A stretch of 64,000 nucleotides of DNA from Hemibagrus wyckioides (taxonomy: Eukaryota; Chordata; Actinopteri; Siluriformes; Bagridae), in contig NC_080734.1 in assembly GCF_019097595.1 (NCBI RefSeq), forward strand, positions 5,736,892-5,800,891, given 5' to 3'. Within the stretch, counting starts at the first letter, position 1. Each line of letters begins with the position of its first letter. This document shows positions 18,655 through 31,712 of the stretch, one piece after another. A model generated the notes under the pieces. It saw only the letters and a program-made list of their open reading frames with translations. It ran no database searches and was not told the DNA's origin. The translations under genes and the position numbers were made by a program.

Positions 18655-19569
18655 TATATGTCTTGATCTGCCTCAATCTCGCTGTATATTATTATTCTTT
18701 CTGTACTAGTGTGCTCTAGTCTGCAGTGTTTGAGACGGGTGAGGAGTGAGGTGTGTGTGTGCTGACAATAGCACTGTTCTTATTAACAGGATTAGAGGGC
18801 TCATAGGTGCTGTACTGGAAAAATAAATAAATATATATAAGCCTACTAATGCTCACTAAAAATACTGTCCTACATCACTGTAATGATGGGAAAAGACATT
18901 TGGGACAGACTTTTTGTTTAGATTTTTCTCTTCACACAGCTCACAAGAGACGACAACAGCAGTACACACGAAGCTGCTCGTCACTGTTGCTGATCCTCGC
19001 AGATGGTGTCTTATAACCATCCCTTTGATCGTAGCAAATGAGCATCACTTGTAATAATCACTTCATCACAGCCCTGAGCTCAGCTATCTAAGCTTTCACA
19101 CACGCAGCACTTACTCTGTTTGAATTGGACCCTGTGTGTGTGTGTGTGTTTTCCCTCCTTCGTTTAGACAGGTGAAAACACATTTCACACCAGAATCTCA
19201 CTGGTCTGAGATCGTCACAGAGAAGAGGACTCGAACATTTCCTCTGACGTTCATAAAAACGCAGTAAGTTTTAAGGTACTGGATATAGTACACTAAATAT
19301 CTAAACAAACCAGGAATATTATTATCTATGATGATTTAATATTTATAGCATAACTGCCAAAAGTTTCTTTGATTCTGCATCTCCATCCAGCTGAGCATGT
19401 TATGATGACCAATTCCTTCCTGGCCCTTAATTTCCTTAAGCCCAGTGTGAAAGCAAACGAACCAAAACTCCTAACATGGAAAAATCAATAGTGCTGAAAA
19501 GAGGCACAGGAATCAGCAGTTTGCTTCATGTGAAAGAGTCAAAGGCGTGAGATTTAGGATGTCCCTTAC
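18655..19569. other. CEP85L intron 2, 5' end
   Basis: Intronic sequence up to the exon 2 donor at 19569. It has a short (GT)n at about 19133-19149 and nothing else recognisable. Confidence 0.5.
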
Positions 19570-19725
19570 CTTCCACGCTGTCCGAGCAGGACGTTCCTAT
19601 TCCGGTGTCGGCGCTGTCAGAGGCGGCGCTGTGACGCCTGGCGCGGTTACTGCTGCTGATGGAGGACGAGCCGTGCCATGCTGACTCACAGCCTGGCACC
19701 CACCCGGGAGAGGACGCACTGGAAC
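19570..19725 (-). CDS. CEP85L: CEP85L coding exon 2 (conserved N-terminal motif)
   Basis: The acceptor is a CAG at 19728-19726 and the donor is GAAG|GTAAGG at 19570/19569. The exon encodes a Ser-rich segment followed by [20 protein letters not shown], nearly identical to the human CEP85L block [20 protein letters not shown] and recognisable in the paralogue CEP85. It enters in phase 1 and leaves in phase 1. In humans, disease variants are reported to cluster in the corresponding exon (established knowledge, recalled). The conservation of this block against a divergent flank suggests it is a binding motif; the partner cannot be read from the sequence. Confidence 0.92.
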
Positions 19726-21930
19726 CTGGACGGTGAAACCAGAGGACACGGTCACCACAGAAACACACAACGGACAGCACGGCCTGTTCTAAAGTGTTTA
19801 TAACACATGCGTGTGGAGACTAAGTGACCAGGCTTGCATAATCCTGAGCCCTGTGTATGATAATGATTCAGACAGAAAAGCTCAACATATTCATGTGTCC
19901 ACTCCACATCTCTCCATCTCTCCTAAATCATACAAGAAAAAAAAAAGCAAGGCCAAGTTCATGTGAGGAATAGCAAACCAAAAGTCTCTTTAAATCTGTT
20001 AACCTGACATGTTTTAGGGTGTATTGCGGACACATCATTAAAGGTCCTCTTTAACACCAGCCAGGAGAGAACATGACCTCTGTTACAGTCATTTATAAAG
20101 CAGTAGAGAGGGCAGAAACCACAGCTAGTTTACCCTCATACACTAAACTGCAGTGTCCTTCAGGCATAAACATGGACACAGGCGACACTGGTTTAGTGTT
20201 TAGACGGAGGATTTTTCTTCATTTCATTAACAAATGCAACATCAAACGTCACCTCCGTACTGAAGGGCCAAGAGCTGTCGTAATCTCGGAGGAAGTCGAG
20301 TGTATTCGGGGGAAGAAATGGCGTCATCAGTCAAGGAAGGAACATAAAACAAAAATTTGATGCACAGAATCGTGACTTGAGCAAGCTTGCTTCTTCAGCG
20401 GCGATGAGAAACAGGCGAGTTAGAGCTAAGGTAAGTTCGAGAAGACTGGATCTGGAGTGAGGTGAGACAGCGGTGTATATGTACGCGGTGCTAGAAATGA
20501 ACAAACATCAAAGATCAAATCCATTTATGTGCTTCGATTAGTGTCGCCTTTCCTCCCTGGTCACTAGATTTACATATCTGTGGTTGATGTAAACACAGAT
20601 TCAGGTCGAAAATGAATTCTAAAACCCATCTGCTGTGCTTTATCGGCAAGTTCGAACACATCAGCTGCAGTATATCGTCACCCTGAAGTGAGATAAACCT
20701 TCTCTGGAACATGTGTGAGGTGTGTCTCGAGCGCCCACCTCGAGCGATCGTACAGCAGGCTATGGCATGCTCCTCCGGTATATTACGCATACCATATTAC
20801 GCATATGGTTTTTCAGTGAAAAGTAAAGAGGGGGAAAAAGAGACTCCGGTGTGTGCGGTTAGCAGAAAATAATCAGTGACAGGACAATGAGATGTGGCTT
20901 TTCTTTTCCAATAACAGCACGTCCTTAAGTGTCTTATATCCCTTAAACGACAGCAAATTGGCAAGGACGACCCATCATTTTTATCCACTTAGTTACATCT
21001 GATGCTTTGGAACGTCTAAGAAACAAGCTAGTCTCATCAGAGCAGATATAAACAATCATTCCTTTACTAGCTTTTCTTATGCTCTCTTTTATTGTTTATA
21101 AGACAAAAAACTGTAGCTTGTTACCGAACCACTGCAAAGAACGATGTTTTTATGTTTAAGTTTTTATGTTTTCTGTCCTTTAGGACAGAAAAACTTGTGA
21201 ATGCATGCAATCGACAGCGAGAAACCGTAATATAAATCTCCCAAACCCATACAGTCTGTATGTAAGACTACACGTGAACAAGAACGTTGAATATCTTTAT
21301 TGTCTTTAACTTGGAACCAATTCACGGCAATCAGTGCTGAGAACTGAGAGAAGAGTTCAGGTCAGTTTAATTCATTTGTATAGCGTTTTTAACAATGGAC
21401 ATTGTCTCAAAGCAGCTTTTGCAGAAGTATAGAAACACAGAAAAAGAAATTATAAAAGGTTAAAGTTACTATTTATCCTCGTACTATTATAAGGAGAAAG
21501 AGAAAGTGTGATGTGTGTCTATGATGACTTTGAGCAGGAACAGATTCACAGATTTAGAGTGTTTAAACAAAACACTGGTATTCTTCAACATGTACAAATT
21601 TAGAAAAAAGGACTAAAGTAAACCACAACTTTAATGCCGAGTGTAAACTGCCTATTGTTTATTATGTTTGGTGTACGCCTTTATCCAGAGTGATTTATGG
21701 AAGAGCTTTGCAGCCTCAATCAAAAATACATCCCTCATACTAGTTCACTCAGTCAAGAGTACCATCCAACTACTAAAAATATCGCCGAATACATTTAGTA
21801 AAAAACGAGTCATTGTATATTATTGGATACAAAAGTAAATAAATAAGGAAAGTGAGCCAAAAACACAGAACATATATGAAGCCTTTCATTTACGGCTAAA
21901 CAAATGCCTAAGCTGCTGATCGCTTGTTAG
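19726..21930. other. CEP85L intron 1, 3' part
   Basis: Between exon 2 and a family B Tc1 copy. A dispersed repeat at about 21355-21480 is listed separately. A reversed SINE/LINE-tail-like motif (CGCCTTTATCCAGAGTGA) is at about 21676-21693. No exon is seen. Confidence 0.5.
21355..21480. repeat. Dispersed fish repeat fragment
   Basis: It contains the motif TTGTATAGCGTTTTTAACA followed by GACATTGTCTCAAAGCAGC, a sequence common in fish interspersed repeats (recalled). The parent element class cannot be assigned from this fragment alone. Confidence 0.5.
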
Positions 21931-22430
21931 CACAAACCAGGCATTATGACCACCTGCCTAATATTATGTCGGTCCTCCTTTTGCTGCCAAAACAGCCCTG
22001 ACCCTTCATGCACTGTGTATTCTGACCCCTTTCTATCAGAACCAGCATTAACTTCTTCAGCAATTTGAGCAACAGTAGCTCATCTATTGGATCGGATCAC
22101 ACGGGCATCAATGAGCCTTGGCCGCCCATGACCCTGTCACCGGTTCACCACTTGGACTACTTTTGATAGATACTGACCACTGCAGACCGGGAACATCCCA
22201 CAAGAGCTGCAGTGTTGGAGATGTTCTGATCCAGTGGTCTAGCCATCACAATTTGGTCCTTCATCAAACTCGCTCAAATCCTTACACTTGTCCATTTTTC
22301 CTGCTTCTAACACATCAACTTCACTTGCTGCCTCTAATATATCCCACCCACTAACAGGTGCCATGATGAGGAGATCATCAGTCTTATTCACTTCACCTCT
22401 CATTGTTCATAATGTTATACTTGATCTGAG
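21931..22430 (-). mobile_element. Non-autonomous Tc1/mariner, family B, both ends present
   Basis: The left end (CAGGCATTATGACCACC) and right end (CATAATGTTATACTTGATC) form terminal inverted repeats around a 500-bp body. The minus strand carries the transposase start region (a family MDK-type start) and the N-terminal HTH segment, with frameshifts. The C-terminal catalytic half is absent. Target TA is degraded on the left. This is the most complete minus-oriented family B copy. Confidence 0.8.
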
Positions 22431-22762
22431 TCAACTACTAAATATTTTTAATGGCACAGAATTGAGTCCAAAACATCATCTTTCTCCTTTACCCATCATC
22501 ACTCATTTCGTGCTCCCAGCTGTCTGTACACTTGACCTTTTATGGAGATTTGTGGGCGTGGCTATATGCAAATTAGCAAATTATTCATATGTATTAATAT
22601 GTAAATCTCCTCAAACGACAGACGGACGACTAAAGAAAATCAGAGAAGTCCAGTTTTAGAGAAGTACATCCTGAGAAACGGGAGATTACGTAACATGTTT
22701 ACAACTTATAAAACCTTAATCATTCAAACAAACAAGATTTTGACCATTATATATACACATTT

Positions 22763-22795
<33 letters not shown>

Positions 22796-23531
22796 CTTTC
22801 TGTTAGTGGAAAAACTTGGTTATATTATGTAAGTTTGAACCTAATATTGTAAGTTATTTTCAGGATTATGTTTATAAAATGGATGTTCATGGATGTATTT
22901 AAAAATAAAAAGGATAAGAAAGTATTATATAATCTCTAATCAAAACATATTTGTTAAAAAACAAACATGTGATGTAGTTTTAGATGCGATGGTCGTCACA
23001 CTGTAGTAACTCAGCAGAGGAAGTGCTGCCAAGATTTATGTTCAACATTCGCGTTAAATATGCGCAATATCCAGCTAGTTTGTGTCTTAAAACAAACATA
23101 TACATACACAAAAGAACAAATAATAAACACTAAAACACAGTTTTCATAAACCGTGCAGCAGAAGGAAAAAGGGAAGACCACCGAGCGTGAATTTAACATG
23201 ATCCAGCTAGGCACGCTCGAGCTATGCTAGCAAGCTAATTATCATCATCCTGATCATATTTTTTCAGGAGATATCTCTCCAGCGTGTCAGTGAATGATCA
23301 ATCTCAGATTTGTGTTTAGTTTATTGGAGTGAAACTGAAACGGTTTAGACGGATTTATTTCAAAAAAAGAAAACAGGAAAGATAAACGCCTTGCTAACTC
23401 AGCTAGCTAACAATAAGATGCCGTTAGTCGCACGCCGAGATTCCGCAGGGTAACGGTGAGGGCACGAGCCAGACCAAATCACAACATTTACCCGGTTTTA
23501 GTCCTAAAGTAGCACCTGTCCCGGGACGTAC
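22431..23531. other. CEP85L intron 1, 5' part
   Basis: AT-rich sequence with a (TA)n tract at about 22762-22792. No exon or RNA gene is recognised. Confidence 0.5.
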
Positions 23532-23580
23532 CTGTTTTATAGATATCCAGGCCATCCTCGAAATCGTTTCTGCCCCACAT
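23532..23580 (-). CDS. CEP85L: CEP85L coding exon 1 (start codon)
   Basis: This first coding exon is too short for routine ORF calling. The minus strand reads ATG TGG GGC AGA..., giving MWGRNDFEDGLDIYKT plus one base, followed by a strong donor (CAG|GTACGT). The MWGR start matches the N-terminus I recall for vertebrate CEP85L, while the rest of the exon differs from human. The frame continues correctly into the exon at 19725 (phase 1). A CpG-rich region lies immediately upstream, as expected for a promoter. The start is chosen by family match and by the splice phase. Confidence 0.8.
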
Positions 23581-24110
23581 CTCGGTGGATTTCATGCGCT
23601 GTTTAAAGCGTAATGTCGAAGGAGTTTCCAGAGTGAGCCCCCGAAAAAAAAGCCAAGAAGTAGCCCAATATCAGGGGACTGGGAAGAAATTCTCTGGATA
23701 TTTTTTCCCTACCTGTAATCCATGTTTACGACCAGGTAGGTATTAAATATATATATAAATATGTTTTTTTTTTAAATCTCTATTTCTAGTTCACAATAAT
23801 CCTGAATCGGGTAACATCTCGAACAAGAAGCAGCGCTAAACTACAGCACGGCCAACTCGTTGTGCCAACCCGCATCGCAAGACTGTGAGCTCAAACCGAG
23901 GCCGGGTCCCAAACGCCTTCTCAGGGCACACAAAGTGCACGCACGTGAAGCATAGAATACGTTACGTCGAGACCTACATAGTGCGCATGTGTAGACGGCG
24001 TGGAGGCGTTTAGAACGCGGCCTCGCGTGTGCTGGCTGATGAGTGGAGAATGAAAGCAGCAATCAGAGCTGTAAAACTCCGCCCACACTCAACCGACTCT
24101 CTCTCTCTCA
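23581..24110 (-). promoter_or_regulatory. Probable CEP85L promoter and 5' UTR, CpG-rich
   Basis: Sequence directly upstream of the CEP85L start codon has many CpG dinucleotides, densest at about 23865-24035, in an otherwise AT-rich region. It contains a palindromic E-box CACGTG at 23942-23947 and no obvious TATA box. Position and base composition support a CpG-island promoter. The transcription start and any non-coding first exon cannot be placed from sequence. Confidence 0.45.
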
Positions 24111-25679
24111 CACAACCAAAGCGGCTCAAATTACTGTATTTCAGCTCCTTTTTCCTTTATTCTGGCACGCGTCAGTTCTCCACGGGGGAGATGATTTTAA
24201 TCCGGGATGTACGTACGCACGAGTGCACACACACACACACTAATCTAACACAATTCGTGTCGATTCCTTCTTGGCGCGAATCCAATGACTCGATTCCCTT
24301 GAGATTAACTGAATCATTTGAGCTCACTCGAATCTTTTGTGATGAATCGAATCATTGAAGTTCACACATTTCCAACTCTACTCCTGGAAAAACCCAGAAG
24401 TCCTGGACATTTAAGTGTTTTCCCTTCTTCCGCTACATCTTGTTTCAAGTACCAAGAAAGAAAGAAAAGGAGAAACACAATGTGCAGGAACAGCAATAGG
24501 GTTTAAGAACCTGTGTTGTTCAAAAGGCGGCAAGGGAGCCTCTAAGTCTGACGGACGTCTTGACAGGTTAATGGACTGCCTGGACAATTTTGGTCCCTTT
24601 TACATGCCCCCCACTTACACAACACTGGCTTTAGAGCTTCCTGGAATAGATATAGGTGAGAATTTACACCGTTCATGGAGATGGCACAGCTCCAGGGTCC
24701 TTCAATCAATCCTAAGCTTGGCTGACCATCTGAGTGGTTTCACATGTTCTTCACATGGGTTTCCTTACAACCCCCAAAACATGCTGATGGGCCCCAAGGT
24801 GTGAACGAGTGTGTGAAAGTGTGCATGTCCCATTCGGGAGGTATTCCTTCCTCACACCCAGTGATCCACCACCAAACTAACGAAGAAGGCACCACTGTTG
24901 TGTTAAACATCTCCGAGCAGTTACTGAGCTGATGGTTGCTGATAAGGAAAAACTATTCTTATGCAAATTTAACATCTCAGCTATTATTTATTTATTCGTC
25001 TCAGATTCAAAACAGACCTCAGAGTTTACCACTGAGGCCTTGATCTGTGCCAAATCATGAATATAATCTGGCCACTCTTTCACTGCTAATTAGAAATCAT
25101 CTTTCTAATCAAAGACACTAACCCTGAACACACACTGCAGGATCAGGAATGCTAATATTAACAGAAGAACCAGGGCAAACAAGGGCAACAAATGGTACGA
25201 GAAGTCTCCTCTGCCCCTGTTCCTTCTGCAAGCGCATTCTTTTTAAAGGAATTTCAGCCGAACTATTTAAGGAGGCCGGAGTCCATTTAGCACCTGTTCA
25301 TTGACAGACCGAATGTCTGACGCGAGCACGTGAAGTTTTCCAAGTGGCATCCTCAACAGTTTAACCTGAGCGCGATACAAAGCAGAGGAAACATCAGAAG
25401 CTACCTTAATAATCTGAATAGTTAACATTATATACCAGGTTTTGGAGGATTAGAGAGAACTGAAGTGGAAATATTTTCACGTTAAAAAGTAGAAGAAATC
25501 CGAAATACCGTGTTGCCTTGGCAGGCTACAATCCAGATCGAGAATAATATTTGAATATCTGCATCTGTATGTATACATTAATGTTCAGCCAAATGTTCAG
25601 AGTTCATCCAAAGTCATGTCCATATAATTAGTTTTGTCTCCCAAATGCTGTTGATCAACCTAGGCTTGTTTAGTGTCCA

Positions 25680-26160
25680 TTTGTTGTTGTTGTTATTATT
25701 ATTATTACTACTACTACACTATATTAAATATATATAAATATTTCTCTATATTTCTGTTTATTTTAATATTTCTTGTAACAGATTATTATTACTACCACTA
25801 CGACTAATAGTTTTTTCTAAATTTCTGTTTATTTTTTTTTTTATAATACCTTTAACTTATTATGTAACTTATTATTATTACAGTTTTCTGCATATTTCTG
25901 TTTTTTAAAAAATATTTCTTGTAACAGATTACTACTATGACTATTATTATTTTATTTTTTACAGTTTTCTGTATATTTGTTTATTTTTTAAAATACGTTT
26001 TGTAACTTATTACTACTACTACTACATTAATAATAATTATTATTTTCTATATATTTTGTAATCTTTACTATTATTTATATACTCTGTATACTTTGTATTT
26101 TTTTTTATATTTTATTTATGAAGTCTTTTATGTCTCTCAATAAGGTTTTTTTAAAAATCA
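25680..26160. repeat. AT-rich degenerate tandem repeat with ATT/ACT triplets
   Basis: Segments of the form TTTCTGTTTATTTT...TTTCTTGTAACAG followed by runs of ATT or ACT triplets recur four to five times with a spacing of roughly 80-100 bp, strongly diverged. TTACAGTTTTCTGTATATT occurs in several of them. Confidence 0.6.
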
Positions 26161-26199
26161 TTTTAAGTAACTTTGATATAATTTTTGATCTCTTTCTTT

Positions 26200-26282
26200 A
26201 GCTGCTGTCCATTTTCCACTGTAACTATGCAAATTTCCCTGATGTGGGACGAATAAAGGATGATCTTGTCTTATCTTATCTG
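26200..26282 (+). mobile_element. LINE-type 3' tail fragment
   Basis: The segment GTGGGACGAATAAAGGATGA followed by TCTTATCTTATC resembles the 3' ends of fish L2/Rex-type LINEs, which finish in short TTATC-like repeats. Only the tail is visible; no reverse transcriptase codons precede it. Assignment is from recalled family features. Confidence 0.5.
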
Positions 26283-27825
26283 TTTCATCCCAGTGTTAAT
26301 GAGCTCTATAAAGCAACAAAGATGTTTGGTATAAAATCTGGAATCTGGAGGGCATGTGGAACAGAAGTAAGTTTTAAAACGCATCACTGGTTTGATTTGA
26401 TTCAATATCCAGCCCTGATGGTCATCAGAGGTCTGAACTCTGGTCAGTGCGGTGGTTTCAGATACCACAGCACGTTCCATTTAGCCTTCATTACATACTG
26501 TATATCTGTAACAACTTCTACATTAGATAATGCAATTAAGCAACTATGTACACACCAGCAATTTGCCCAAAAATCATACAGGAAGTACTCTGTTAAGTTT
26601 CCCCTATGTTGCTAAACAGACCTTATATCGCAATCCTGTGTGCGAGGGCACATCATGTTTTGTGCATCTGCTACACAGTTCCTCTTTTTTAAAGCCAGCT
26701 CCTGAAATTGCATTATTGTGGAATGGCACGTGTCACACAGGTTAAAAGTTGAACGCTAGCTTCTCGCTCGGTTCCAGCGTCAGCAGAGAAGAACAGCTGC
26801 GCTCTTTCAGCTGAAGGAGAAAGGGCACGCGTGCAAAATTAACGCATTGAGCTAGTTCAATTACCCGTGAGCTCCCAATTAATCCAACACCGGTCAGTCA
26901 CGTACCCACTCGAGCATGGAGGAAAGGAGAAACGAGCTCATGGAAAACAAAAATCTGGAACAGATCAATGTAGAGAACAGTGAACATGTTCTGAACATTC
27001 CTGCAGTGGATTGGCAACTTATCCAGAGTGTATTACCAATTATCCCAGTGTTCCAGGCAGATAGACAAAATGAAAATGAATCAACTTATGGGAGGTTTTC
27101 AGTCAGTGTAAAGTAAATGAGTGATGTTCAGGCTGCGAGTCTGATATAAAATGAGTCTGTTGGATTTCAGTGTGTTTTAGTCGTGTGTTTTTCCCTCTAT
27201 TGGAGAACCTTACACAGAATTTTACTGGTTGAAGATTAACACCTACTTAGGACATCTCAGAGATTAGAAATGGGGTTGATATCAATATTTGTTGTTGCTT
27301 TGTTCGTTTTTATATTTTCTATGAATACATTGCCTCTAGTAGGCTAGAAAATACTCACTACGAATTCTTGAAGCTTGAAGTGTCTACTTTTCATATAAGC
27401 TTCATATTAAGCACCACTGTGGAGTGAGACATGACAAAGACATTCAGTGCTGAACACGGACACAACCAAAACAGGAGCAAACTCCATTTTTCAGCATCAT
27501 GTTTCTGTTATTTCAAAGGCTACTGCTGAAACTGACCATTTCTTCCAAACTGCTGAAAGTTAAAAGGCACTGCCCAGTGTATCAGATGAGGCCTACTACT
27601 TCCTTTTTAAAGAGACAGTCTTATGAACAATCCCATTATAAAAAGCCTTGTATTTAGAAATAATTTAGTGATCTGTCTTTTCTCAGCGTTCCTCCCAAGT
27701 GCAAATAGTACTCTTGAGAAATCCCAGCCAGCTTTGTGAGTTTCTCTCAGCACAGTGTGTCCTGTTCCCAAAATGATTTAACACAAAATGGCTGAAAGAT
27801 TCTTCAAAACTTGTTGCTGCCTTGC

Positions 27826-30445
27826 AGATCTTCTTCTTCTTTCAGCTTTTCCCTTCAGGGGTCTCCACAGCGAATCATCTCTCTCCACCTATCCCTATCT
27901 TCTGCATCCTCAACACTTCCACCCACTAGCTTCATATCCTCATTTATTCCATCCATATACCTCCTCTTTGGCCTTCCCCTTTTCCTCCTGCCTGGCAGCT
28001 CCATGTCCAACATTCTCTTACCAATATAGTCACTCTCCCTCCTCTGGACATGTCCAAACCATCTTAACCTGGCCTACTCTAACTTTGTACCCCAAACGTC
28101 CAACATGAGCTGTCCCTCTGATGTACTCGTTCTTAATCCTGTCCAACCGTGTCCCTCCCAAAGAGAACCTCAACATCTTCAGCTCTGCTACCTCCAGCTC
28201 TGACTCCTGTCTCTGTCTCAGTGACACGGTCTCTAAACCATACAGCATGGCCGGTCTCACCACTGTCCTGTACACCTTCCCCTTGATTCTCGCTGAAATT
28301 TTTCTATCACACAGAACTCCCGACACCTTCCTCCACCCATTCCAACCTGCCTGCACAAGCTTCTTTACCTCTTTCTCACACTCTCCATTACTCTGGACTG
28401 TTGACCCCAAGTACTTAAACTCCTGTACCTTCTTCACCTCTTCACCCTGTAATCTTACTGTTCCACTTCCCTCCCTGTCATTCACACACATGTACTCAGT
28501 CTTACTACGACTGACTTTCATTCCTCTTCTCTCCAGCGCAAACCTCCACCTCTCCAGGTTTTCCTTCACCTGCTCCCTGCTCTCACTACAGATCACAATG
28601 TCATCTGCAAACATCATTGTCCAAGGAGACTCCTGTCTGACCTCCTCTGACAACTGGTCCATCACCATAGCAAACAGGAAGGGGTTCAGAGTTGATCCCT
28701 GATGCAGTCTTTGAACTCCTCTGTGCCCTACAGCACACCTCAACACTGTCCTGCTCCTGTCATACATGTCCTGCATCACTCTGACATACTTCTCTGGTAC
28801 TCCTGACTTCCTCTTACAGTACCACAGCTCTTCTCTTGGCACCCTGTCATACGCTTTCTCCAAGTCTACAAACACACAGTGCAACTCTCTCTGACCATCC
28901 CTATACTTCTCCATCAACATTCTCAGAGCAAAAATTGCATCTGTTGTTCTCTTCCTGGGCATGAAGCTATACTGCTGCTCACAAATTTCCACTACCTTCC
29001 TTAACCTAGCTTCCACTACTCTTTCCCATAGCTTCATTGTATGGCTCATCAACTTTATCCCCCTATATTTGCTGCACCTCTGTACGTCACCCTTATTCTT
29101 AAAGATCGGCACTAATACACTTCTTCTCCATTCCTCAGGCATCTTCTCACTCTCTAAAACCCTGTTAAATAAACTAGTTAAAAATTCCTCTGCCGCCTCT
29201 CCTAGACACTTCCAGACCTCCACTGGGATGTCGTCAGGACCAACTGCCTTTCCACTTTTCATCCTCTTCAAAGCCTTCCTGACTTCATCCTTTCTAATCT
29301 TATCTACATTCTGTTCCACAGAGTTCACGCCTTCTACTCTTTTTTCCCTCTCATTTTCCTCATTCATCAGCTCTTCAGAGTACTCCTTCCATCTCCTCCG
29401 TACACTCTTCTCACTTGTGAGCACCTTTCCATCTCTATCCTTAATAACTCTAACTTGCCGCACATCCTTCCCATCTTGATCCCTCTGCCTAGCTAACCTG
29501 TACAAGTCCTTCTCTCCATCTCTAGTGTCTAACCTAGTGTACAACTCATCATACGCCTTCTGCTTGGCCTTAGACACCTCCCTCTTCGCTCTGTGCTGTA
29601 ACTCCTTATATTCCTGTCTATTGTCTTCAGTCCTGTCCATGTCCCACTTGTTCTTGGCTAACCTCTTCCTCTGAATATTATCCTGAACTTCCTCATTCCA
29701 CCACCAAGTCTCCTTATCTTCTTTCCTCCTTCCAGATGACACACCCAGCACCTTTCTTCCTGTCTCCCTGATCACTTCTGCTGTAGTTTCCCAGTCATCT
29801 GGCAGCACTACCTGACCACCCAGAGCCTGCCTCAACTTCTGTCTAAATTCCTCACAACATTCCTCCTTTTTCAGCTTCCACCACTTGGTTTTCTTCTCCA
29901 TCTCTATCTTTGACCTCTGCTTACAGACCATCAAAGTCATCCTACACACCGCCATCCTATGCTGTCTGGCTACACTCTCTCCCACTACCACTTTACAGTC
30001 ACTAATCTCTTTCAGCTTGCCTCTTCTACATAGGATGTAGTCTACCTGTGTGCTCCTACCTCCACTCTTGTAAGTCACCCTATGCTCCTCCCTCTTCTGA
30101 AAATAAGTGTTAACCACAGACATGTCCATCCTCCTAGCAAAGTCCACTACCATCTGTCCTTCAAGGTTCCTTTCCTTAACTCCAAACTTGCCCATCACCT
30201 CCTCATCACCTTCCCCTCACCAACATGTCCATTAAAATCTGCTCCTATCACCACTCTCTCACCTGCTGGAATACTCTCTATCACCTCATCTAATTCACTC
30301 CAGAATCTCTCTTTCTCCTCTAACTCACAACCTACCTGTGGGGCATATACCGACGATTCGCATGGCTAAATTTGGCAATGTTTTACGCCGGATGCCCTTC
30401 CTGACGCAACCCTCTCTATTTATCCGGGCTTGGGACTGGCACATG
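27826..30445 (-). mobile_element. RTE-clade non-LTR retrotransposon, defective
   Basis: A minus-strand LINE. Its 5' region (GCCGGATGCCCTTCCTGACG on the plus strand near 30390) is followed by the end of an endonuclease domain, a complete reverse transcriptase and a C-terminal region, finishing at a TCTTCTTCTT (AAGA-type) tail near 27826-27840. The first half of the endonuclease is missing: the sequence jumps from the 5' region to the VVIGADFNGHVGEG segment, so there is an internal deletion. Two frameshifts (near 30205 and near 28075) also disable it. Plus-strand ORFs across it (Ser/Leu/Phe/Thr-rich) are antisense shadows. Confidence 0.9.
28030..30198 (-). pseudogene. RTE ORF: partial endonuclease and reverse transcriptase
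   Basis: A 722-codon open frame from an RTE-type polyprotein. Residues 1-60 are the end of an apurinic-type endonuclease (STQVDYILCRR motif). The reverse transcriptase runs from about residue 300 to 560, with YRGIKLMSHTMKLWERVVE, FVDLEKAYDRVPRE and the catalytic FADDI box. After it comes the RTE C-terminal region (KTEYMCVND, KYLGSTV). The frame has no true start: a 1-base shift near 30205 separates it from the preceding endonuclease codons, and a shift near 28075 replaces the usual FGHVQRR end. The long surviving frame suggests a fairly young insertion. Confidence 0.9.
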
Positions 30446-31618
30446 ACAGATGACATAGTTTATCGATTTCGCTGGCATAGTTAAAATCAGTACATTTTTT
30501 CATCAAGTCAATAAGCACAATGAAACGTTTCTATCCTCATGGGCATGGCCTCAGCCAGAATGACCCCGCCCACACCCAGCGTGCAGGAGTACTCACTGAA
30601 TGTTTTGATTAAAAAGCTTTGAATGCCTCAGTTGAACACCTGAGGAGTGATGTGTTAGATTAGACAACGTTCTGTAGCGCCATCAACACCGACTGATAAA
30701 ATAGCTTTAGGAAGAACCTTATCAATAAATTTCTACGTGTTTCATTCATTTCGTCACCCATCTGTAGTATCTATAGCACGAGGGATTCGTTTTACTAAAA
30801 CGCAGTGCAACATTTCACACCTGCATACCTCAGGGCTACATCTTGGGTCTTATTTTGTTTAGAATTTGGTTTCAAACATAATGATACTAAACAAACATCA
30901 CTGATTCTGAAAGGTGTGCTGGATTAATTCCACTAGCGTAGCATGTCTGAGGTGTCTTGTTACCCTCTATAGGACTTTTCTTGAGTGCTTAGACTCTTTC
31001 CTTTATAACCAGCACTCATGGTTTGTACCTCATGGTTCTATTTATTTCCCTTAGTTTATCTTTTGAATGTCTCCAACTGTATTACTGCCAAAATGAAAAA
31101 AAAAAAAGATAAAATACACATCCTCCAGCCATGCGTTCTTCTTTTTAAATATAGTTTACTTCACCAACCAAAGATTCAGGCTGGTTTCTACAATGGCTTC
31201 ACTGCCTCCTGCTGATAATTCACAAATGTCATGTGTTTCTTCTTAATAATCATCACGAATAACTATCAATATTTACTGCTGGTCTCTTTTACCCAGTCAA
31301 AAACACTCCACCCGATTAAACCCAACCCCAGTTACACCAAAACCCAAACCTGTTAATTTATCGAGACGTTATAGTCACACTAACACTTGGCTCTTCTCAG
31401 GTCAGTCCAGGTCACAGTCTCCATCTCTCTGAGCTCTTTATAAATATATAAAAAGGCCTTCCACTGAAATGCTAGACACGAGCGCTGACAATGAGAGGTT
31501 GCGTAATGTTTTACATTATTAATTTGACTTATTGTGCATACTGTTCCCTAACAGCCACGCGTCAGCCAAATGCTCTGACAATACATCAACACCCAGGATA
31601 AGACCAGTAGTGTCCTGT

Positions 31619-31620
<2 letters not shown>

Positions 31621-31711
<91 letters not shown>
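31621..31711. repeat. (GATA)n microsatellite, about 23 units
   Basis: An uninterrupted AGAT/GATA tetranucleotide array of about 91 bp. Confidence 0.97.

Positions 31712-31712
<1 letters not shown>

Larger units (their letters stand above)
24111..27825. other. Intergenic CEP85L-MCM9 DNA
   Basis: No gene is recognised. Contents are an AT-rich degenerate tandem region at 25680-26160 and a LINE-type 3' tail near 26225-26282, both listed separately. ORFs of 60-130 codons here (for example 24415-24804 plus) show no family features. Confidence 0.45.

Noticed and set aside
28121..30369. Plus-strand ORFs of 95-193 codons opposite the LINE
   Set aside because: Antisense shadows of the RTE reverse transcriptase frame.
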